Assembly: GCA_946479225.1 (NCBI GenBank)
Contig: CAMLFI010000061.1
Coordinates: 1 to 9,949, forward strand
DNA length: 9,949 nt
Reading direction: 5' to 3'
From: an uncultured Mucilaginibacter sp.
GTDB taxonomy: Bacteria; Bacteroidota; Bacteroidia; Sphingobacteriales; Sphingobacteriaceae
This document shows positions 1 through 8,195 of this stretch, in pieces. The notes beneath the pieces are model-generated. The model worked only from the letters and a program-made list of their open reading frames with translations. It had not been told where the DNA came from and ran no database searches. The number at the start of each line of letters is the position of its first letter. The first letter of the stretch is position 1. The position numbers were made by a program, and so were the translations under genes.

Positions 1-2212
1 TTAGTTCATCCAATTGTATCGGCTTGCCCAGATAATCATTCATTCCGGCTTCCAGGCACGCTTTCTCGTCTCCTTCCATAGCAGCTGCGGTAAGGGCAAT
101 GATTACCGGCTGCTTCACTACGGTTTGGCGGATCAGCTTGGTAGCTTGCAGACCGTCAACAACAGGCATTTGCATATCCATCAGAATAAGATCGTAATCC
201 TTCCGGCAGGCTGCTTCAAGTGCTTCCTGTCCGTTAGCGGCTAAATCCGGCTGATAGCCGAGTTTTTGCAGGATATGCACGATCACGTGCTGATTCATCG
301 GGTTATCTTCGGCTACAAGCAGGATATATGGATATCGTTGGCTAAAATCTGCCGACAATTTTTTTGGAGCTGCCGGTGCGGAAAACGCTATCGCCCTGTT
401 TTGCAGCGCACTTAAAACCTGTTTGCTCAGGATATGCTGCCTGATAGGTTTAGTCATTACTGACACGAACAAGGCCCGGGCATCATCTTTAAATTCTTCG
501 CCGATAGAACTCAGCAGGATAACGGGGACCTGCGGATATAGCTCTCTGGTTTTTGTTGCCAGCATCATGCCATCCATGCCGGGCATTTGCATATCGGTGA
601 TAATCAGATCGATATCTTGACCGGTTGCCAGTTGCGCAAGGGCTTCATCGCCCGAGGCTGCAAGGACCGGCACCAGTTTCCAGAATTCAAACTGGCGTTT
701 CAGTATGGCGCGATTGGTTTCATTATCATCTACAATCAATATGCGCTTGCCTTCCTGCTCGCCCATACTATAATAAGTGTAAGGTACCAGCACCTTGGTG
801 CCTTTGTTGGTGCTTACTGTAAAAGAAAAAGTAGAACCTCTGTCCGGCTTGCTTTTAACACTGATCTCGCCCCCCATAAGCCGTACCAATTTTTCAGAAA
901 TGGCAAGCCCAAGGCCGGTGCCACCATATTTACGGGTGGTAGAAGCATCTACCTGCGAAAAGGCTTTAAATAGATATTCCAGCTTGTCTTCCGGGATACC
1001 GATACCTGTATCGCGAACCTCAAATAGCAACTCCATTGTGCCGTCGGTTTCGTTTTTTTCCAGGTGCACACAAACACAAACCTCGCCATGCTCTGTAAAT
1101 TTCATGGCATTGCCCACCAGGTTTATCAATACCTGGCGCAGGCGTAGCTGGTCGCCAACTATCTGCAGCGGAACATCTTCATCTATTTGGTATACCAGAT
1201 CCAGCCCGGCTTTTGCCGCACGCGTACCAAACATATCCAGCACGTCCTCTACACACCGGCGCAGGTTAAAATCCTCACGTTCAAGTTCCAGACTCCCGGA
1301 TTCGATCTTCGAGAAATCAAGAATATCGTTTATAACACTCATCAATGTATCGCCGCAGGTGGTAATCGTATCTGTGAACATCTCCTGCTCTTCAGATAGG
1401 GGAGTCTCCCGCAACAGTGCCGCCATACCAATCACACCATTCATCGGCGTGCGGATCTCATGGCTCATGGTGGCCAAGAAGATGCTTTTGGCCTGGTTTG
1501 CCCGCTCTGCTTCGCGGCGGGCCTTGTCCAGTTCAATGTTAGCCGCCTGCAGCTGTTCATTAGCTTTCCGAAGCACACCCTCATTACGTTTGCGTTCCAT
1601 AGAAAGCTGAGCTTCTTTTTGCAGTTCAGCCATTTCAAGGGTTTGGTTGATCTGGCGCTCGTTTATATTTTTGAGCATATATGCCCATAAGCCACAAATA
1701 AAAAATATTACAGCTGCAAGCAAAATGTGGATGATGAAAGTTTGAAGCGTAAAATAGTCAAGCTGGGTAAAATATACCTTTGTAAGGCCGGTATCCTGCA
1801 AATAGCCAAAAACCGCATGATGAACCAGAACAATGATCATTATTGGCAATTGCAATTGCCATTTCTGATAAGTTATGAGTAGCGCACTACCTATAAAGGC
1901 GAAAAAGTGCATTTCAAACATACCATGCAATTGGTAAATATATTGGGCCATAAATATACCCAGCACAGCACTCAGTACATACTGATACAGATCCGAATCC
2001 GGCAGGGCAATCTTAGCTGAATAATAGGCTATTATACAAAAACTACCGGTTCCCAGCGCAATTAGCCAGGTATCGTAATATACTGCAAAGGTGAGGCCGA
2101 TCACAAAATAGCCCGCCAGGAAATAATTCATCAAACGGTCTGATCTTTCCTTTACGTCGAAAAGATAGTCGCGTGCAGCGTTGTCGGCGGTTAAGGATAG
2201 AGAAGCATTCAT
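1..2212 (-). CDS. Membrane-bound hybrid sensor histidine kinase with two receiver domains (3' end cut off by window edge)
   Basis: The minus strand is open from an ATG at 2212 through 737 codons to position 2 without a stop, so this is the N-terminal part of a protein continuing past the left edge. Residues about 30-180 form several hydrophobic membrane segments, followed by a coiled-coil linker (about 181-245). The HisKA domain has the H-box with His251 (SHEIRTPMN). The ATPase domain shows the N-box around Asn368, the G1 box DTGIGI (401-406) and the G2 box GGTGLGLAI (430-438). Receiver 1 has the acidic pair D495/D496, phosphoacceptor D540 and K588. Receiver 2 has E635/D636, D679, T708 and K730. 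The sequence stops within the last helix of receiver 2, so an Hpt domain may or may not follow. By family knowledge it autophosphorylates and relays phosphate to its own receivers; the output partner is not visible. An in-frame TGA at 2231-2233 leaves 2212 as the only ATG start. It lies 25 bases behind a redoxin-like gene and is probably co-transcribed with it. Confidence 0.95.
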   Translation of the reverse strand, partial: MNASLSLTADNAARDYLFDVKERSDRLMNYFLAGYFVIGLTFAVYYDTWLIALGTGSFCIIAYYSAKIALPDSDLYQYVLSAVLGIFMAQYIYQLHGMFEMHFFAFIGSALLITYQKWQLQLPIMIIVLVHHAVFGYLQDTGLTKVYFTQLDYFTLQTFIIHILLAAVIFFICGLWAYMLKNINERQINQTLEMAELQKEAQLSMERKRNEGVLRKANEQLQAANIELDKARREAERANQAKSIFLATMSHEIRTPMNGVIGMAALLRETPLSEEQEMFTDTITTCGDTLMSVINDILDFSKIESGSLELEREDFNLRRCVEDVLDMFGTRAAKAGLDLVYQIDEDVPLQIVGDQLRLRQVLINLVGNAMKFTEHGEVCVCVHLEKNETDGTMELLFEVRDTGIGIPEDKLEYLFKAFSQVDASTTRKYGGTGLGLAISEKLVRLMGGEISVKSKPDRGSTFSFTVSTNKGTKVLVPYTYYSMGEQEGKRILIVDDNETNRAILKRQFEFWKLVPVLAASGDEALAQLATGQDIDLIITDMQMPGMDGMMLATKTRELYPQVPVILLSSIGEEFKDDARALFVSVMTKPIRQHILSKQVLSALQNRAIAFSAPAAPKKLSADFSQRYPYILLVAEDNPMNQHVIVHILQKLGYQPDLAANGQEALEAACRKDYDLILMDMQMPVVDGLQATKLIRQTVVKQPVIIALTAAAMEGDEKACLEAGMNDYLGKPIQLDEL

Positions 2213-2237
2213 CGTAACATTATTAAAGAATCAGCAA

Positions 2238-2861
2238 TTAATTGGGGCAACCCGGCAAACTACAACCGTAGGCCCTTACAGCCAGCGGATTGTTTACCGT
2301 TGAAAAATGAGTCTGTTCCTGTAAAAATTCAGTCAGGGCAATTTTGGCATAGCTTGTTTTTTCGTCTGTGCAATACCTGCTGCTGTTATAGTTGCCCCGA
2401 TAAACCAATCGGTGCCGGTCATCCAGTAAAACAGCTTGCGGCGTTGAATAAACGCCGCATGATTTAGCCAGAACCGTTTGGTCAAATAAAACCGGTAGTT
2501 TAAGATCGTATTTATCTTTTATTGCCTTAGCGCTGAACTTTTTCGGGCTGACTACCACCACCACGAAATTCATCTGATCGCCATATTGTCTCACTAAAGA
2601 TTTAAAATGATCCATATTGAAACGGGAACAGGGGCATTCCGGGTTAAAAAAATGGAGGAATAATGGCTTGTTGTGGTAAACCTGCAGCGGGCTCGTCAAA
2701 CTGATTGTTTTGCCTGTTTTAACAGGTTTATAATCTTTAGGGACAGGGGTTGGTAACTGGTAAACCCAATCGTTATACCAAAAAAGAGCCCCAATTGCCG
2801 ATAACAACAGCAATAACCATATTAACACCAGCGTCTTTTTTATCTTCCTTCTTACCGGCAA
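2238..2861 (-). CDS. Membrane-anchored thioredoxin-fold (redoxin/TlpA-like) protein
   Basis: This 207-residue protein has a basic N-terminus, one hydrophobic anchor (about residues 11-28) and then a periplasm-facing domain. The domain looks thioredoxin-like: a beta strand (LFLHFFNPE) leads into Cys-Pro-Cys at C76/C78, and a Thr-cis-Pro-like YSTPQA (138-143) comes later. The active site is CxC rather than the usual CxxC. Further cysteines are C135, C164, and C200/C205 in a C-terminal GCSLPGC. The probable role is thiol-disulfide exchange or peroxide/thiol handling at the membrane; the substrate is unknown. The start is TTG at 2861: an in-frame TAA lies five codons upstream and no ATG would preserve the anchor. 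It is the first gene of a likely two-gene unit with the hybrid histidine kinase. The fold is reasonably sure; the precise family is not. Confidence 0.82.
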   Translation of the reverse strand: MPVRRKIKKTLVLIWLLLLLSAIGALFWYNDWVYQLPTPVPKDYKPVKTGKTISLTSPLQVYHNKPLFLHFFNPECPCSRFNMDHFKSLVRQYGDQMNFVVVVVSPKKFSAKAIKDKYDLKLPVLFDQTVLAKSCGVYSTPQAVLLDDRHRLVYRGNYNSSRYCTDEKTSYAKIALTEFLQEQTHFSTVNNPLAVRAYGCSLPGCPN

Positions 2862-3065
2862 CTTTACAAAGCTTTATTGATAAATTATAGCAACTAAATA
2901 TAAATATTTTTTCGCGGACTATAATAAGTTTGATGTTAATTTATTGAACCATTGCTATTAGATGGATTTTGCAGGCCAAAACACCTTTTAGCTACTTACG
3001 AATAGAGGCTTGTATAGCCAGGAAAATGCGCCCACAGATTTTAAAAGGAGTATGTTAATGAACAC

Positions 3066-5765
3066 CTAGCGCATTGAAAAAGTGTGGAAAGGCAAATCAT
3101 AAAACAAACCGGCATAAGCACGAAATGACGGCTGAGGTTGCGTTGCATTGTTCAGACTGCGTAATTGTGGGGTTAGCTGGCCTCCTACAGAGACGCTCAA
3201 CGGAATACCTTTAATACCATAGCTTAAACTTAAACCCGGCGCAAGTAGCTGGCCTACACTGAAATTTTGAGGCAAGGGGCCATCATTGCCGTTGTTGATA
3301 CGATAAGACGCTACCGCACCTATATCTACAATAGACAGGTTTAATGAAAAACTTGCACCGTTTAGCGATTTAAGTTTTCCGGCCCTGCCAAGAAATGATT
3401 TTTCCGAAATTACTTTCTCTTTTCTGTGAAAGCCCCAGTTAAATGAAACCCCGATTGGAGCTGAAATACCAAACACTGGTTTTATGGTATTTTGAACCCA
3501 TTCAGATCCAAAATATGCCCCCAAATAAGCGTTAAAACTAACCGAAGCGCGTGTATTCCGTTTAATTAAGTAGGAGCTTGGTTGCACCGCATAAGTTTCT
3601 ATTACAGCACTTAGTTCAGTGCTTTTTTGAGCACTCAACACGTCAGTCCAAAACTGGCCAATGCGCGACAGATTATTGATAAATGCGTTATTAATTAATT
3701 TATTGCCCTGCGGCAGCACTTTGGCATTGTTATATAAACGCAAAATTTGCTCATAAAAGGCATCAGCAGAAGCGCTTGTTAAAATTTCTTTAGCACCCTC
3801 CGTTGCAAAAATTTCTTTTGCGAGAGTTTTTAATTGATCTACGTCGCCGGGCTTATGTTCACCTGATATCAAGATATCCGTTTTAGCAAAATTTTGGATC
3901 ATGTTAGCGAAAATGGCCGATTGCTTATCCTTATCAAGTTTCCAGGTTTTTACCAGTAAAGACGCTGCAGAAAACCGCTGTGGTGTAAGTGTAACTATAA
4001 GCTGCAATGATTCATGTACCATGGCCGAGTAATTTTTTTGCTCAACCTGACGGTAAATATTAAGACAATTTTCGGCCACCTTAAAAAATGCAGCATGATC
4101 GGCAGCTACCGATTTTATAATAGTGCTGTTGTTAGCGGTTTTCAATAATTCTCCCAGCACATCCCAAAATACCGATGAGTTGTTCTGAATTTTGTTACTA
4201 TCAGAACCTGGCTGAACGGCAGTCTGATTGAAATTATTGACCAGCGTTAGTATATTGTTTAAATAGCGCCTGAGTGTTGCTACCTGTGCCTGATTGTCCG
4301 GCGAAAATGTATCTCTGAATCTTGAGAAAACGTCCGGATACTTGGCGGCCAGCATGCCAAGCATTATTTTCATCTCGTTCACATTCAGCTGATCTAAGGC
4401 ATCCGGTTTTATTAATACATATTTACCAATATCGTCTTTCGTAACGCATTCCTGGAAAACCATTTTCAAAGCTTTAAAAGTATCGTTGATGTAGGGCGTA
4501 CGCAGCGAGTCGGGGTTGGCTGCATAATAGTTAACCATTGCCGGTAACGTGGTGCGCATTTTTACCCTGTTTGCTATTTGTATAATATCAATAAAGACAT
4601 TGAAGGCTGATGACCTGATTATTTCAGGCCTGTTTTGGATGTAAGCGCCGTGCGCAACGTTATTAGGCAGATCTACCAGATCTTCGGCTATGGCATGTGA
4701 CCATAGCCTGCCAAATTTAGGTAACTCGTAAATAGGGTACTCACCAAGAAGGGCATAGGTGTGCGGAAACATATCCAATAATAAAGGTTGTTTGGCAGCC
4801 TCCGACCGGATTTTTTGAAAAAACACCATGAGCAGATCTTTTTTGGCATGCTCAATTAATAATATCGCCACTGCATCTACCAATTTCATCTCTACAGTAT
4901 TTGATCCGCTGACGATGCTTTTTTCAGCTTCGGGCAATAAAGTAGCCTGAGGAATTTGACCAATAGCTGTATTAATTGCCGCAGCGTCAAGTACCGGGAT
5001 GCCACCTGAGCCTCTGGATGTTAGGAAACTCTGCATCACATTGGGTTTATTGGTGAGTATCAGATCAACAATTATTTTTAACCTGTCAATTGCGGTGGTA
5101 AGGCTGGTATAATCTGTAAAATGTAATTGGTAATCGGTGAGTTTGATTATTGCACCATCAAGTTCATCAATATTTAAAAGGCCTCCCTGCGCCAACAATG
5201 AGTCAATGCTGTGACTAAATTGAGCTTTGAATTTAGATGTAATGGCAGTATCAAGATTGTTTTTAATAGGTTTAATAGTTAGCATCAACGCCGTTAATTG
5301 ATCGAGCTTGCCTTGTTGGTCAACCAATTTTTTAACATCCGGAAATTTGTTTTTTAAGTAATTGAGTACAGTAGCCAGTTTTGTTGCATTATCCGTGTAT
5401 TTATTCGCCAATTCATTAAGCTCTGATATGGTAGTGCCTGCGGCATCAAAATCTGTTTTTGTAAGATTAGAAGCCATGTATACTGCAAGTTTTGAATAAT
5501 CGCGAGATTTTAAAGTCTTTTCTACGATAAGGGCAAGTTCCGCACCAAAAGTTTTTTTGATATCTGCTAATACATCAATATTTCGGTCGGCATAATAGGA
5601 TAAAATAACCCCGGTAAGCTTTCTGGCTGAAGTGCCGCTTTCATTTAGCTTCGCGTCATCAATCAGGCGTTTTATGTTTTGTATATCAGTAAACGCGTTT
5701 ACGGATTGCGCGTGTATATTGCCGGCGAAAAGTTCAAACAGGCAAATTAATAGAATCTTTTTCAT
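3066..5765 (-). CDS. Secreted protein of unknown function with helical body and beta-rich, outer-membrane-like C-terminus
   Basis: I do not recognise this 899-residue family. It begins with a clear Sec signal peptide (MKKILLICLFELFAGNIHAQS, cleavage likely after Ala19). Residues about 20-728 look almost wholly alpha-helical, with many short Leu/Ile/Lys-rich helices and no recognisable catalytic motif, suggesting a solenoid-like or extended body. From about residue 729 to the end the composition changes to alternating hydrophobic/polar, Gly- and Ser-rich strands (for example FNAYLGAYFG, GVSFNWGF, LSLSYGIKGIPLSVSVGGQ, FRAYAGLFYDLPF). This resembles an outer-membrane beta structure or partial barrel, so an outer-membrane location is likely (inference). 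The ATG at 5765 directly precedes the signal peptide. It is transcribed alone, divergently from the Crp/Fnr-type gene and 204 bases ahead of the redoxin gene. There is no sign of truncation. The reading frame is certain; the function is unknown. Confidence 0.88.
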   Translation of the reverse strand: MKKILLICLFELFAGNIHAQSVNAFTDIQNIKRLIDDAKLNESGTSARKLTGVILSYYADRNIDVLADIKKTFGAELALIVEKTLKSRDYSKLAVYMASNLTKTDFDAAGTTISELNELANKYTDNATKLATVLNYLKNKFPDVKKLVDQQGKLDQLTALMLTIKPIKNNLDTAITSKFKAQFSHSIDSLLAQGGLLNIDELDGAIIKLTDYQLHFTDYTSLTTAIDRLKIIVDLILTNKPNVMQSFLTSRGSGGIPVLDAAAINTAIGQIPQATLLPEAEKSIVSGSNTVEMKLVDAVAILLIEHAKKDLLMVFFQKIRSEAAKQPLLLDMFPHTYALLGEYPIYELPKFGRLWSHAIAEDLVDLPNNVAHGAYIQNRPEIIRSSAFNVFIDIIQIANRVKMRTTLPAMVNYYAANPDSLRTPYINDTFKALKMVFQECVTKDDIGKYVLIKPDALDQLNVNEMKIMLGMLAAKYPDVFSRFRDTFSPDNQAQVATLRRYLNNILTLVNNFNQTAVQPGSDSNKIQNNSSVFWDVLGELLKTANNSTIIKSVAADHAAFFKVAENCLNIYRQVEQKNYSAMVHESLQLIVTLTPQRFSAASLLVKTWKLDKDKQSAIFANMIQNFAKTDILISGEHKPGDVDQLKTLAKEIFATEGAKEILTSASADAFYEQILRLYNNAKVLPQGNKLINNAFINNLSRIGQFWTDVLSAQKSTELSAVIETYAVQPSSYLIKRNTRASVSFNAYLGAYFGSEWVQNTIKPVFGISAPIGVSFNWGFHRKEKVISEKSFLGRAGKLKSLNGASFSLNLSIVDIGAVASYRINNGNDGPLPQNFSVGQLLAPGLSLSYGIKGIPLSVSVGGQLTPQLRSLNNATQPQPSFRAYAGLFYDLPFHTFSMR

Positions 5766-6058
5766 GCGATATATAAGGTTGGTTGATTATAATATTGTAG
5801 TTCAATTAAATAAGCTGTCCGATTGTATATAAGATCAAAAATGCGAAGATTGAAGTTCAAAGCCACAAATGTTTCTTCGGAGTGCTGGCAATTAGACAAA
5901 CAGCCAAAATGAGGATTAGAGTTCGGTTCAATCGAATCATTGCAAACAAGTTAGGTATGGCTAATATAATGCTTTTGTTATTAAACTGAAAGTTTAAAGG
6001 GGAAATGTATTAGCAAAAGGCCAACCCGTCTTTTCCTCAAAACGTCTTATATTCGCCT
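5766..6058. other. Divergent intergenic region between the 899-residue protein gene and the Crp/Fnr-type gene
   Basis: These 293 AT-rich bases separate two divergently transcribed genes and must hold both promoters. I found no convincing protein-coding reading frame or RNA gene. The clearest structure is a perfect 7+3+7 inverted repeat at 5981-5997, annotated separately. A TATATTCG at 6048-6055, only 3 bases before the regulator's ATG, resembles a Bacteroidota -7 box, but no matching -33 TTG sits at the right distance. Confidence 0.5.
5981..5997. repeat. Perfect inverted repeat TTAAACT-GAA-AGTTTAA, candidate operator
   Basis: The two 7-base arms are exact reverse complements around a 3-base centre, about 60 bases upstream of the Crp/Fnr-type start codon. 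An AT-rich palindrome in this position could be an autoregulatory or divergent-promoter operator. It does not match the textbook CRP (TGTGA-N6-TCACA) or FNR (TTGAT-N4-ATCAA) boxes, so its assignment to the neighbouring regulator is inference. Confidence 0.4.
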
Positions 6059-6652
6059 ATGCTAAACCAGGAAGATCTTCAATTTTACATCTCTATTTTA
6101 AAGGGTGTAAACATTGCAGATGTTTACCGGCTTTTTAAAACGGCAAAAATAAAAAAACTTCGCGCCGGAGAGATTTATATTCACGAGGGGTCTACTTCAA
6201 CAAAAATGGGCCGAATAAAAAGCGGCCTTATCAGAGGGTATCAGCTTAAACCCGATGGCCGTGATGTAACAATCACATTGAGTTGGGAAAACCAGTTTGT
6301 AGGCTCATACGACAGCATTGCATGGCAAAAGCCTTCGCGTTTTATATTTGAGGCCGTAGAAGATACCACGCTTATGGAAATGGACTATACGGTAATGCAG
6401 GAGTTTGCTGATCGGAATGCGGCTATTGGCGCTAACCGCTCCAATATCCAATTGCGAATGATGGAGAAGGCCATACATAGGATTGAATCATTTGTGTTGA
6501 TGACACCAACAGAAAGGTACCTAAAACTGGTGCAGGACAAACCTGACATAGTTAACCGGGTGCCTGATAAACACCTGGCCACATATTTAGGTATTACGCC
6601 GGTTTCGCTCAGCCGCATTCGTAAGCGGATTGCCAAAGGTCAACTACATTAA
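6059..6652 (+). CDS. Crp/Fnr-family transcriptional regulator
   Basis: This 197-residue protein has the two-part layout of the family. A cyclic-nucleotide-binding-like beta roll covers about residues 20-115 (GEIYIHEGSTSTKMGRIKSG, then an aromatic-rich strand region), and a helical dimerisation segment about 118-150. A C-terminal helix-turn-helix lies about 165-193, with recognition helix ITPVSLSRIRKRI. It contains no cysteine, so it cannot carry an Fnr-type iron-sulphur cluster. The cAMP-contacting Arg/Ser phosphate-binding signature of E. coli CRP is not evident, as is usual for Bacteroidota members, so the ligand is unknown. The ATG at 6059 gives the usual N-terminus. It lies 68 bases upstream of, and codirectional with, the cytochrome P450 gene, which makes that gene a plausible target. 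It is divergent from the 899-residue protein gene. Confidence 0.93.
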   Translation: MLNQEDLQFYISILKGVNIADVYRLFKTAKIKKLRAGEIYIHEGSTSTKMGRIKSGLIRGYQLKPDGRDVTITLSWENQFVGSYDSIAWQKPSRFIFEAVEDTTLMEMDYTVMQEFADRNAAIGANRSNIQLRMMEKAIHRIESFVLMTPTERYLKLVQDKPDIVNRVPDKHLATYLGITPVSLSRIRKRIAKGQLH

Positions 6653-6688
6653 TTAGCTTTTGTTAATTTTTTTGTGGCAGCGCAGCGT

Positions 6689-6696
6689 TAGGTTTG
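6689..6696 (+). promoter_or_regulatory. Candidate -7 promoter box (TAGGTTTG) for the P450 gene
   Basis: TAGGTTTG fits the Bacteroidota -7 consensus TAnnTTTG exactly and ends 24 bases before the P450 ATG. The -33 element is unclear: TTTG at 6671-6674 is too close (14-base spacer) and TTTTG at 6658-6662 too far (26 bases). It suggests the P450 can be transcribed independently of the upstream regulator gene. Confidence 0.35.
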
Positions 6697-6720
6697 TAAT
6701 ACATTAACCCCTAGATCACC

Positions 6721-8046
6721 ATGAACACAAAGTACAACTTACCCAATGGAGTAACCAGGCTACAGAGCCTTACAAGCTCCTATAAAATACTGACCGATCC
6801 CATAGCCCTTGTTACCATGCGGATGAAGCGCTTTGGTGGTACTTATTCGGCCGTTATTCCGGGAAAGGGCCGGGTTATACTTACGCAGGATGGTGATTTT
6901 ATTAATTATGTACTTCGCGAGCACCACACAAATTACCAAAAGGCCGATTTAGGTAACGCAGAGGCTGTTAAGCAGTTTGGAAGCAGCCTGCTTTTTACCA
7001 ATGGCGACGACTGGCGCCGGCAACGGCGTTTGATACAGCCGGCTTTTCATCATGGCAGTATACAACAGTTGTATAATACGGTTATCAATACCATTAACGC
7101 ATCTTTAATAAGTTTTCCGCAGGGAGATAACATAGACGTTTATCCATTAATGCGCCAGCTTTCTTTTTCTGTTTTGATCAACTCGCTGTTTAATATTAGT
7201 ATTTCGAAGCAGTTAACGGATGAACTGAGCAGCGCCTTTATAGATATGCAGGCCTTTATGTTGAAAGATATTTTTCATCCGTTTAAAAAACTGATGTACC
7301 CTTTTACAGGCGAAGAGAAAAAGGTAGCCGAGCGATGGGTAGGCATCAGAAAAATGCTCAAGGAAATTGTTGACCGAAGAAGAGCAGATGACCAACCACA
7401 TAACGACCTGCTAAATATGCTGCTAAGCGCAAGGTATGAGGATACCGACGAAGGCATGGATGACGATCTGCTGATAAGCGAGCTTTTGGTACTGTTGTTT
7501 GCCGGGCACGAAACAACCGGTGCTACGGTTTCGTGGCTGTTATATCTGATATCATCAGATAAGAAGGTTTTAGAAAAGATTACAAACAGGATAGCGGAAA
7601 TTGATATAATGGATAGCCCGCGCGATAGTTATATAAACGCTGTTATAAGTGAAGGCATGCGCCTGTACCCGGCAGTTTGGTTAAGCGAGCGGTTAACTAT
7701 AAATGATGATGAGTTTAAAGGTTATAGTTATCCGGGTGGTACCAATATTTTAACTTATTTGTATGGGATGCACCGCAGTGCAGCATATTGGGAAGATCCT
7801 GAAACATTTAACCCGGAACGCTTTTTAACAGTGGAAGAGACCATCAACAAAAACATTAAAAATTACTATCCGTTTGGTGCGGGACCAAGGATGTGTATCG
7901 GCAATAACTTTGCTATGGCCGAGATTGCGTTTATTTTGCATGCCATTTTCGATGCTTTTGAAATAAAACCTACAGTAACCCCCAAAGCATGGCCCTTACT
8001 CACCATGCGCCCACGAGAGGTTATTCTAAATATTAAAAGGAAATGA
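6721..8046 (+). CDS. Cytochrome P450 monooxygenase
   Basis: This 441-residue protein carries all hallmark P450 motifs in order. These are the C-helix WxxxR (W98/R102 in DDWRRQRRLIQPAF), the I-helix oxygen-activation motif AGHETT (261-266), the K-helix ExxR (E311-R314 in EGMRLYP), the PERF motif NPERF (364-368), and the haem-binding loop FGAGPRMCIG (385-394) with Cys392 as axial thiolate. By family knowledge it is a haem monooxygenase that inserts oxygen using electrons from a ferredoxin or reductase. No redox partner is encoded in the window and there is no fused reductase domain. No N-terminal membrane anchor is seen, so it is probably cytosolic. The sequence gives a CYP4/CYP102-like impression in the I-helix and haem regions, but substrate and CYP family cannot be called. 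It follows a Crp/Fnr-type regulator gene by 68 bases, with a -7-like box in the gap. Confidence 0.97.
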   Translation: MNTKYNLPNGVTRLQSLTSSYKILTDPIALVTMRMKRFGGTYSAVIPGKGRVILTQDGDFINYVLREHHTNYQKADLGNAEAVKQFGSSLLFTNGDDWRRQRRLIQPAFHHGSIQQLYNTVINTINASLISFPQGDNIDVYPLMRQLSFSVLINSLFNISISKQLTDELSSAFIDMQAFMLKDIFHPFKKLMYPFTGEEKKVAERWVGIRKMLKEIVDRRRADDQPHNDLLNMLLSARYEDTDEGMDDDLLISELLVLLFAGHETTGATVSWLLYLISSDKKVLEKITNRIAEIDIMDSPRDSYINAVISEGMRLYPAVWLSERLTINDDEFKGYSYPGGTNILTYLYGMHRSAAYWEDPETFNPERFLTVEETINKNIKNYYPFGAGPRMCIGNNFAMAEIAFILHAIFDAFEIKPTVTPKAWPLLTMRPREVILNIKRK

Positions 8047-8098
8047 TGGCAGCTTACAGGTATAAGTAGCATCAACTCAAAACATTTGGCGTTTTAAT

Positions 8099-8114
8099 TG
8101 TTATAATAATAACA
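8099..8114. repeat. Inverted repeat TGTTAT-AATA-ATAACA
   Basis: Two perfect 6-base arms flank a 4-base AT centre, between the P450 stop and the first response regulator; two further A-T pairs follow one mismatch outwards. The spacing resembles FNR/CRP-type half-site geometry, so it could be an operator of the response regulator-kaiB cassette, perhaps for the regulator encoded at 6059. A weak AT-only hairpin followed by TTT could also help terminate P450 transcription. The sequence alone does not decide between these. Confidence 0.4.
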
Positions 8115-8195
8115 TTTACCACCTACCATACAGCGGATAGCTTAAGTTTTCTTCTACTTATCCCATCAACCATATATTAGGTTAAATAACCTGTT

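Noticed and set aside
587..973. A 128-codon open frame on the plus strand
   Set aside because: It is antisense to the first receiver domain of the kinase and has no recognisable domain.
795..1610. A 271-codon open frame on the plus strand
   Set aside because: It lies antisense to the catalytic core of the hybrid histidine kinase. Its translation is Ser/Arg-rich without domain features, typical of a shadow frame, whereas the minus-strand frame shows all kinase motifs.
2201..2212. Both the kinase and the lipoprotein begin with Met-Asn-Ala-Ser
   Set aside because: The similarity stops after four residues and the proteins are unrelated, so it is coincidence.
2925..2932. TAAGTTTG, an exact match to the Bacteroidota -7 consensus on the plus strand
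   Set aside because: No plus-strand gene follows and no TTG lies at -33 spacing. A match is expected by chance in AT-rich intergenic DNA.
3015..3027. GGCTTGTATAGCC as a terminator after the 899-residue protein gene
   Set aside because: The stem is only 4 base pairs and no T-run follows on the minus strand.
6048..6055. TATATTCG as a -7 box for the Crp/Fnr-type gene
   Set aside because: It is one base off consensus but only 3 bases before the ATG, which would require a leaderless transcript, and no -33 TTG is at the right distance. It is mentioned only within the intergenic entry.
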